Origin: Armatimonadota bacterium
GTDB taxonomy: Bacteria > Armatimonadota > SYMT01
Assembly (NCBI GenBank): GCA_020696885.1
Contig: JAJFMS010000031.1
Coordinates: forward strand, 1 to 11,249
Direction of reading: 5' to 3'
Length of the DNA: 11,249 nt
In this document: positions 6,940 through 11,249 of the stretch, piece after piece
How the letters are laid out: each line of letters opens with the position of its first letter
How positions within the stretch are numbered: the stretch's first letter is position 1
Translations under genes and position numbers: made by a program
Notes under the pieces: model-generated
What the model was told of the DNA's origin: nothing
Seen by the model: only the letters and a program-made list of their open reading frames with translations
Database searches by the model: none

Positions 6940-8388
6940 ATGAAGATCGGACTGATTGCCATCGCGGGCGTCAAGCTGCAGACGCGTAAGTTCATCGAGC
7001 TGGGCATCACCCTGCCGCAGTTCATGAACCGGGGCCGCGTTATCGCGCAGCTCCCCAGCCTGGCGCTGCTCACCCTGGCCGGCGCCACCCCCGAGGACGT
7101 GGAGGTGGAGTACCTGGAGGTGGTGGATGTCCACGCGTATGCGGAGCGACCGCGGCTGGACTTCGACCTGGTGGCGCTCTCCACGTACACGGCGCGGGCG
7201 TTCGATGCCTACGTGGTGGCGGACGCTTACCGGGAGCTGGGGATGCCGGTGGTCTTCGGCGGTCTCCACGCCACGGTGATGCCGGACGAGGTGGCGCAGC
7301 ACGCGGATGCGGTAGTGGTGGGCGAGGGCGAAGCGCTCTGGCCGGAGGTGGTGGAGGACTTCCGCCGCGGAGGCAAGGCGGGCCTGAAGCCGTTCTACCG
7401 CGAGGCTCAGCCCGGCCGGTACGACCTGGCCCACGCCCCGATGCCGCGCTACGACCTGCTCACCCGTGTGCCCGCGCCGGAGGATGCGGACACGGCGCGC
7501 ACCGGCCAGATCAACCGGCTGGGTGCGTACAACCGGATCACCGTGCAGACCACCCGCGGCTGCCCCTGGGACTGCGAGTTCTGCGCCGCCTCCCGCCTCT
7601 ACGGTCCGCGCTACCGCCTGAAGCCGGTGGAGCGCGTTCTGGCGGAGGTGGACGCGGTCCGCGCCCTCTGGAAACGCCCGTTCATCGAGTTCGCGGACGA
7701 CAACACCTTCGTGAACCGGGCGTGGTCGAAGGAGCTGCTGCGGGGACTGGCGGAGCGGGAGCTCCGGTACTTCACGGAGACCGACGTCTCCATCGCCGAG
7801 GACGATGAGCTCCTGGACCTTCTCTACGAGAGCGGCTGCCGGCAGGTGCTGATCGGGTTCGAGAGCGCTCGGGCCGAGGGGCTCATCGGCCTGGACCGCG
7901 CGAACTGGAAGTCGCGACAGTACGACCGCTACCTGGGCGCCATCGAGAAGATCCAGAGCCGCGGCGTTACGGTCTGCGGCTGTTTCATTACCGGCCTCGA
8001 CTCGGACACCCCCGCGGTCTTCGACGAGCTTCGCGACTTCATCGAGCGCTCCCGGCTGCTGGAGGTGCAGATCACCGTGCAGACCCCCTTCCCCGGCACG
8101 CGGCTCTACCAGCGGCTAGCAGCCGAGGGCCGGCTCCTCTACCCCGGCGCCTGGGACCGCTGCACCCTATTCGACGTGAACTACCGTCCCCGCGGGATGA
8201 CCGTGGAGCAGTTGGAAGAGGGTGTCATGCAGCTCTGGCGCGACACCTGGAACGCCCAGGCGCTGGCCTGGCGGAAGCAGCACTACCGGCAGCTCCTCCG
8301 CGCCCGCCGCGAAGCGATCCGCTGGCCGCTCCCGGACGAGACGGAGGAGTACTACGCCCTACCTACCAGCGAACCGGCCGTCATCTGA
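6940..8388 (+). CDS. B12-binding domain radical SAM protein, substrate unknown
   Basis: The product has 482 residues. The start is well supported by AGGAGG ending 4 bases before the ATG. Residues 1 to about 145 resemble the cobalamin-binding Rossmann domain of class B radical SAM enzymes (GGLHATVMPDE at 107-117, then VVVGEGE); the DxHxxG cobalamin-ligand motif of methionine synthase is not seen. The radical SAM core follows, with CxxxCxxC cysteines at 208, 212 and 215 expected to bind the 4Fe-4S cluster, then DDN at 253-255, GFES at 306-309 and PFPGT at 383-387. The C-terminal 90 or so residues look like the DUF4070-type tail found in this family. By family knowledge such cytoplasmic enzymes use S-adenosylmethionine and often cobalamin for methylation or rearrangement of lipids, pigments or natural products; hopanoid methylase HpnP and BchE are relatives. 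Nothing nearby suggests a substrate, so no symbol is given. Transcribed divergently from the barrel gene. Confidence 0.93.
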   Translation: MKIGLIAIAGVKLQTRKFIELGITLPQFMNRGRVIAQLPSLALLTLAGATPEDVEVEYLEVVDVHAYAERPRLDFDLVALSTYTARAFDAYVVADAYRELGMPVVFGGLHATVMPDEVAQHADAVVVGEGEALWPEVVEDFRRGGKAGLKPFYREAQPGRYDLAHAPMPRYDLLTRVPAPEDADTARTGQINRLGAYNRITVQTTRGCPWDCEFCAASRLYGPRYRLKPVERVLAEVDAVRALWKRPFIEFADDNTFVNRAWSKELLRGLAERELRYFTETDVSIAEDDELLDLLYESGCRQVLIGFESARAEGLIGLDRANWKSRQYDRYLGAIEKIQSRGVTVCGCFITGLDSDTPAVFDELRDFIERSRLLEVQITVQTPFPGTRLYQRLAAEGRLLYPGAWDRCTLFDVNYRPRGMTVEQLEEGVMQLWRDTWNAQALAWRKQHYRQLLRARREAIRWPLPDETEEYYALPTSEPAVI

Positions 8389-8552
8389 GGCGTAGGGGAG
8401 TGAGTGGTGAGTGGTGCCAGCCTGGGAGGCTCCTTCAGGGGCGTTCGGTCGGGTAGGCAGGTTTTGAGGAAGTAAGCGCATACGTGGTACCTGGAACGGG
8501 CGGACACCGAGATTCCGCCCTCCGTGCTAACGCTGGTTAGCTGGTAGGGCGG

Positions 8553-8612
8553 GCGGTCCCTCGCGGTCCCTCGCGGTCCCTCGCGGTCCCTCGCGGTCCC
8601 TCGCGGTCCCTC
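8553..8612. repeat. Perfect 10-bp tandem repeat, six copies
   Basis: The unit GCGGTCCCTC is repeated six times without a mismatch, at 8553, 8563, 8573, 8583, 8593 and 8603. The array ends where the next bases become GCCGCCCC. Perfect identity implies recent slippage-driven expansion. Read on the minus strand it would encode a DREGPRGTAR repeat, but the surrounding frame does not look like a real protein. Confidence 0.97.
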
Positions 8613-8616
8613 GCCG

Positions 8617-8636
8617 CCCCGGCCGGGGTTGGTTTT
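8617..8636 (+). terminator. Candidate intrinsic terminator of the radical SAM gene
   Basis: The 12-base palindrome CCCCGGCCGGGG (8617-8628) is followed by TTGGTTTT. This resembles a short GC-rich stem plus a T-rich tail in the plus direction. It lies about 230 bases beyond the stop codon, the stem is short and the tail is interrupted, so the call is weak. Confidence 0.3.
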
Positions 8637-8638
8637 GA

Positions 8639-8665
8639 CCTCGGCCAGGCAGGGCTTGGCCGAGG
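8639..8665. repeat. Inverted repeat, 9-bp arms
   Basis: Arm 8639-8647 (CCTCGGCCA) pairs exactly with 8657-8665 (TGGCCGAGG) across a 9-base loop. There is no T-run after it. It may act together with the preceding palindrome to end transcription between the convergent genes. Confidence 0.55.
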
Positions 8666-9070
8666 ACTGGTGGAAGTCGCCTCGCTGGGTGGCCTATGGC
8701 CCGTCGTCCTCCGGACGGGATCTCCCTTCGCCCCAGCCGAGCCCGCGTGCGCGGTCACTGATTCGATGTCCGTCAGGGCCTGCTGGGCCGCGGACACTAC
8801 AATCAACCAAGCGCCTATTGAGCACCCTCTGGGAGTAGTGGTGTTGGAGTAGTGGGCCGTACCGCCGCTCCGCCAACCCATCACTCTCACCTGTGGACGT
8901 TCGTCCCCGGCGAGTCGCCGGAGCCAACGGGATGCCGGTAGCCAGGCATCGCCACGCACCAGCACGACCCGGTGTCAACAGCGCCTAGAAGCGCGGCCGG
9001 AAAGTCAGCACACTACCACGCCGCTCTACTGCCTGTGGGTGCAGAAGCGATATTACTTGGGCTGGTCCGG

Positions 9071-10300
9071 CTACGGCTTTGGCTCTGCGCCTGTGTTGTT
9101 GCCTTCTATGATGTTGCGGAGCTTCATCTCCTGCCGCACCGCGTGGGTCATCGTTTTTTGTGCTTGGGTATCGAGGATCGTGTTGTGAGCGATCAGGTTG
9201 TCCAGGCAGCGATCGCTCAGGTCGATGCCGAAGGCTCCGGCAAGACCACGCCGCATCAGGCTGGGCACGCGGAAGGCTCCGGACGCCCCAGAGTCTAGAA
9301 TTGTATTCCCGGTAACCGTATTGCCCAGGCAGTCCGTCTTCATGGAGACATGCTCCGCGAGCCCAATTCCCTGCAAGCACGCTCGCAGAACATTCCCAGT
9401 CACCGAGGTGTAGCGTACGCCCAGCATCTTGATGCCCTGCAGCCAGATGTTGTGGATGCGGTTGGCGCTCACCACACAATCGGACGAGAGGAGTAGATCA
9501 ATCCCCTCGCCGCTGGTGTCCAGCACATTGCCGATCACCGTAATGGCCCGGCTCTGCATCACCGTGATGCAGTCCGACTGGTAGCCTTGCCGGCCGTATT
9601 CGGGCCGGTCAGGTGAGACGGAGGCATACCCCCGCGCGCCCACTTCGATACGGAGGATGCGGTTGTTGTTGAGGATGCCATCCTTGCAGCGGGTAATCCG
9701 GATGCCTGCAGGGGAGTCCAGGATCATGTCCGCCGCAGTGTCCACCAGAAAGTCATGGATGTAGCAGCCCGTGATCTCGAAGTTCTCCGATTCAACCAGG
9801 TGGATGCCGTAGCGCGCGCTGTAGCCACTGACTTCCAGGTTACGGATCACAACATTCCGGCTGCCGCTGCCAATCAACACGCCGATCCCATAGGAGCCAT
9901 CGCGGAAGCGTTTAGAGATGGAGATCCCCTCCAGACGGATGTCCTGCCCCTGCCCATGGAGCGCAGCGTTGGACGCATCCATCTTCCCACTGTCGAAGTC
10001 GGCCAGGATGGTGCCGGAGCCGGTGAGGATGGCGCCGGCTGGCAGGCGCAGCGGCCGGGTGATCCGGTAGCTGCCCGGCCCCAGATGGACACTCTTCCGC
10101 GTATCCAGTGCTTTCTGGAGAGATGCAGTGTCGTCCGCTACGCCGTCGCCGCGCAACTCGGCCGCAGGCGCCGGCCGCCGCGCGGGCTGCGAGCCCCACA
10201 CCGGTCCCGGCGCCACAACTACCGAGGTGAGTAAAGAAAACCAGGCCCACAATGCCCGGCAACCGCCAGGCTGGTGGGCAAGGGTCAGGGGAGTGCGCAT
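9071..10300 (-). CDS. Secreted right-handed parallel beta-helix protein (pectate-lyase-3 / PbH1 type)
   Basis: The product has 409 residues. The start at 10300 is preferred because it opens a plausible signal peptide (charged start, hydrophobic FSLLTSVVVA near residues 21-30, possible cleavage after PVWG near 36). The open frame continues upstream to a GTG at 10378, which would add residues without signal character. The ribosome-binding site is weak. Residues 50-65 carry the RGDGVADDTASLQKAL signature that opens pectate-lyase-3-type beta-helices. Residues from about 95 onward show repeated parallel beta-helix rungs (forms such as VVIRNLEVSG, FEITGCYIHD, TVIGNVLDTS, SVTGNVLRAC, NTVTGNTILD) through to the C-terminus. 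Family members include polysaccharide lyases, epimerases and non-catalytic binding proteins; the substrate is probably an extracellular or envelope polysaccharide, but no catalytic residues can be assigned with confidence. The gene stands 374 bases downstream of the bestrophin gene on the same strand and probably has its own promoter. Confidence 0.87.
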   Translation of the reverse strand: MRTPLTLAHQPGGCRALWAWFSLLTSVVVAPGPVWGSQPARRPAPAAELRGDGVADDTASLQKALDTRKSVHLGPGSYRITRPLRLPAGAILTGSGTILADFDSGKMDASNAALHGQGQDIRLEGISISKRFRDGSYGIGVLIGSGSRNVVIRNLEVSGYSARYGIHLVESENFEITGCYIHDFLVDTAADMILDSPAGIRITRCKDGILNNNRILRIEVGARGYASVSPDRPEYGRQGYQSDCITVMQSRAITVIGNVLDTSGEGIDLLLSSDCVVSANRIHNIWLQGIKMLGVRYTSVTGNVLRACLQGIGLAEHVSMKTDCLGNTVTGNTILDSGASGAFRVPSLMRRGLAGAFGIDLSDRCLDNLIAHNTILDTQAQKTMTHAVRQEMKLRNIIEGNNTGAEPKP

Positions 10301-10674
10301 GCCTTGCCTGCTTTCGGAAGAGCGGCAGTAGGTCTGCCACTGATGCTTGAGTGCTTGTAACTCGGGTGCTCTACACACGAGGAATGTTCTTCACGATCGT
10401 CCTTTGGCGCGATCTGTGCCTAGTCGATCCCGATGGACCGGTGTCAATTCCGAACCTGCAAAGGAGTAGCTTGGCTGGTTTACTCTTCGGCCCGAGCGGA
10501 CGCCAGTCCGCGGGCGGCAGTCCCGCGGGCGGCGGCAACGGCCAGCGCAGGAGGAACGAGAGCAAGCGGGCGCGAGCGGCGCATGGGCCGGTCTCCGGCA
10601 GCGATGCAGGAGAGCCGGGGCCCGCCGCCTGCCCCGTGCTCCGCTCCGCGTCGCCGCAGTGCAGTCGATCATCC
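10301..10674. other. Intergenic region between bestrophin and beta-helix genes
   Basis: These 374 bases contain no convincing gene. They hold a direct repeat of CCGCGGGCGGC (10508-10518 and 10523-10533) and a possible minus-strand promoter (10419-10447). A small hairpin (GGCAG/CTGCC type, around 10323-10341) lies in the presumed leader of the beta-helix gene. No clear terminator for the bestrophin gene is seen. Confidence 0.5.
10419..10447 (-). promoter_or_regulatory. Candidate promoter of the beta-helix gene
   Basis: On the minus strand a perfect TTGACA (10447-10442) is followed after 17 bases by ACTAGG (10424-10419). The -35 matches the sigma70 consensus, but the -10 is poor. It would give a leader of roughly 110 bases before the ATG at 10300. 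Confidence 0.28.
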
Positions 10675-11249
10675 TTACATCAGCACCCCATCCACTGGCT
10701 GAAGGAAGGGGGGGACTTCCGATTCCCCCAGCATCTGGCGCAGGTTGACCTCGATGGTCCGGCAGAGGGCAGTCAAGGGCAAGTGATGCGACTCCACGCC
10801 GAAGGGCTCTTCGATTTCGTCCCCGATCACATCCAGTCCGAAGAACGCGTGAGACACGAGGAACACCACTAATGGGGTCAGCAGACCCACTGTGTCCACG
10901 ATCCCGAACGGCAGGAAGAAGCAGAAGAAGGCCACGATCCGGTGACTAAGCACCGTGTAGGTAAAGGGGACGGGCGTACTCTTGATCCGCTCGCAGGCCC
11001 CTTGCAGGTTGATCAGTTCCGTGAGGCTGGACTCCAGGATGGCCACATGGTAAGGGTGGATCCAGCCTTGTTTCCGCGCCCACACCAGGCGCTCCGCGAT
11101 CCCCTGAAGCACCGCCAGTGGCACGTTCCTCTGGCTGCGTAAGGAGGGGATCTCCTCCGGCGGCAGGTAGGACGGAAGTTCCGTGAACGGGTCCGTCTGG
11201 CGCAGGTGGTGGCGCAGGGCATGGACAAAGCCGATAGTCCGGTAGACCA
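10675..11249 (-). CDS. Bestrophin family (UPF0187) membrane protein, 5' end outside the window
   Basis: The frame is open from the right edge (11247) down to the TAA at 10675-10677, giving 190 C-terminal residues; the N-terminus lies beyond the window. A GTG at 11124 is in frame, but it is not the start: the upstream codons continue the family pattern (HALRHHLR, then SYLPPEEI). Family features follow: ERIKSTPVPFTYTVLSHR, a hydrophobic segment FFCFFLPFGIV, a second segment TPLVVFLVSHAFFGL, then DVIGDEIEEPFG and LPLTALCRTIE. Bestrophins are pentameric ion channels; bacterial homologues such as that of Klebsiella conduct cations, while animal ones conduct chloride. The protein should sit in the inner membrane. 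Its physiological role here is unknown, and it shows no clear link to the neighbouring beta-helix gene. Confidence 0.92.
   Translation of the reverse strand, partial: VYRTIGFVHALRHHLRQTDPFTELPSYLPPEEIPSLRSQRNVPLAVLQGIAERLVWARKQGWIHPYHVAILESSLTELINLQGACERIKSTPVPFTYTVLSHRIVAFFCFFLPFGIVDTVGLLTPLVVFLVSHAFFGLDVIGDEIEEPFGVESHHLPLTALCRTIEVNLRQMLGESEVPPFLQPVDGVLM

Larger units (their letters stand above)
8389..9070. other. Convergent gene-free region
   Basis: These 682 bases lie between the 3' ends of the radical SAM gene (plus) and the beta-helix gene (minus). No reading frame here has a convincing protein. The contents are a 10-bp minisatellite (8553-8612), a GC-rich palindrome followed by T-rich sequence (8617-8636), an inverted repeat (8639-8665), two copies of GGAGTAGTGG (8832-8841 and 8846-8855) and a small hairpin with 6-bp arms 8907-8912 and 8916-8921. 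No tRNA, mobile-element gene or CRISPR repeat is visible. The density of small repeats suggests non-coding, fast-evolving DNA. Confidence 0.6.

Noticed and set aside
8553..8612. CRISPR-like array
   Set aside because: The units are only 10 bases, directly adjacent and without spacers.
8537..8965. A minus-strand 142-codon frame that includes the 10-bp repeat as DREGPRGTAR units
   Set aside because: It has no convincing ribosome-binding site or domain, and its composition is low-complexity. The repeat period of 10 bases is not a multiple of three, which suggests slippage not constrained by coding.
8985..9479. A minus-strand 164-codon frame overlapping the beta-helix gene
   Set aside because: It is out of frame with the clear beta-helix protein and has no family resemblance.
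10351..10872. A plus-strand 173-codon frame between and over the two right-hand genes
   Set aside because: It runs antisense into the conserved bestrophin sequence and shows no domain or convincing ribosome-binding site.

Overview
The window comes from a high-GC bacterium with a Gram-negative type envelope. The evidence for an outer membrane is a small signal-peptide-bearing beta-barrel candidate that ends in phenylalanine (5835-6536). The gene content fits phyla such as Armatimonadota, Gemmatimonadota, Acidobacteriota or Myxococcota: a DUF7948/SBBP-repeat giant secreted protein, a YjbH-like barrel, a B12-binding radical SAM enzyme, a secreted beta-helix protein and a bestrophin. I cannot choose among these phyla from the sequence alone.

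Layout. Bases 1-106 hold the end of an intergenic region with a very strong 24-bp hairpin (30-80), probably the terminator of the leftmost gene. On the minus strand, 5779 down to 107 encodes a secreted multidomain protein of about 1890 residues. Its domains in order are a signal peptide, an N-terminal DUF7948-like domain, seven SBBP propeller repeats with a six-Asp-box BNR/sortilin-like block placed between repeats 3 and 4, two fibronectin III domains, five Ig-like repeats of about 108 residues, and a C-terminal ASH-like domain. Fifty-five bases upstream on the same strand lies a YjbH-like outer-membrane barrel gene (6536 down to 5835), so the two genes are probably one transcript. A 403-base divergent intergenic region separates this pair from a plus-strand B12-binding radical SAM enzyme (6940-8388).

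A 682-base gene-free convergent region follows (8389-9070). It holds a perfect six-copy 10-bp tandem repeat and two GC-rich hairpins. Next, on the minus strand, come a secreted right-handed beta-helix protein (10300 down to 9071) and, after a 374-base gap, the C-terminal part of a bestrophin-family membrane protein that runs off the right edge (11249 down to 10675).

How the genes work together. The barrel gene and the giant secreted protein are the only pair with a clear operon arrangement, suggesting a surface or envelope role. The radical SAM, beta-helix and bestrophin genes look like independent units. I see no CRISPR array, tRNA, rRNA, transposase, integrase or recognised defence system. 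The most interesting material is the nested-propeller layout and homogenised repeat array of the giant protein, its pairing with the barrel gene, and the minisatellite in the convergent gap.
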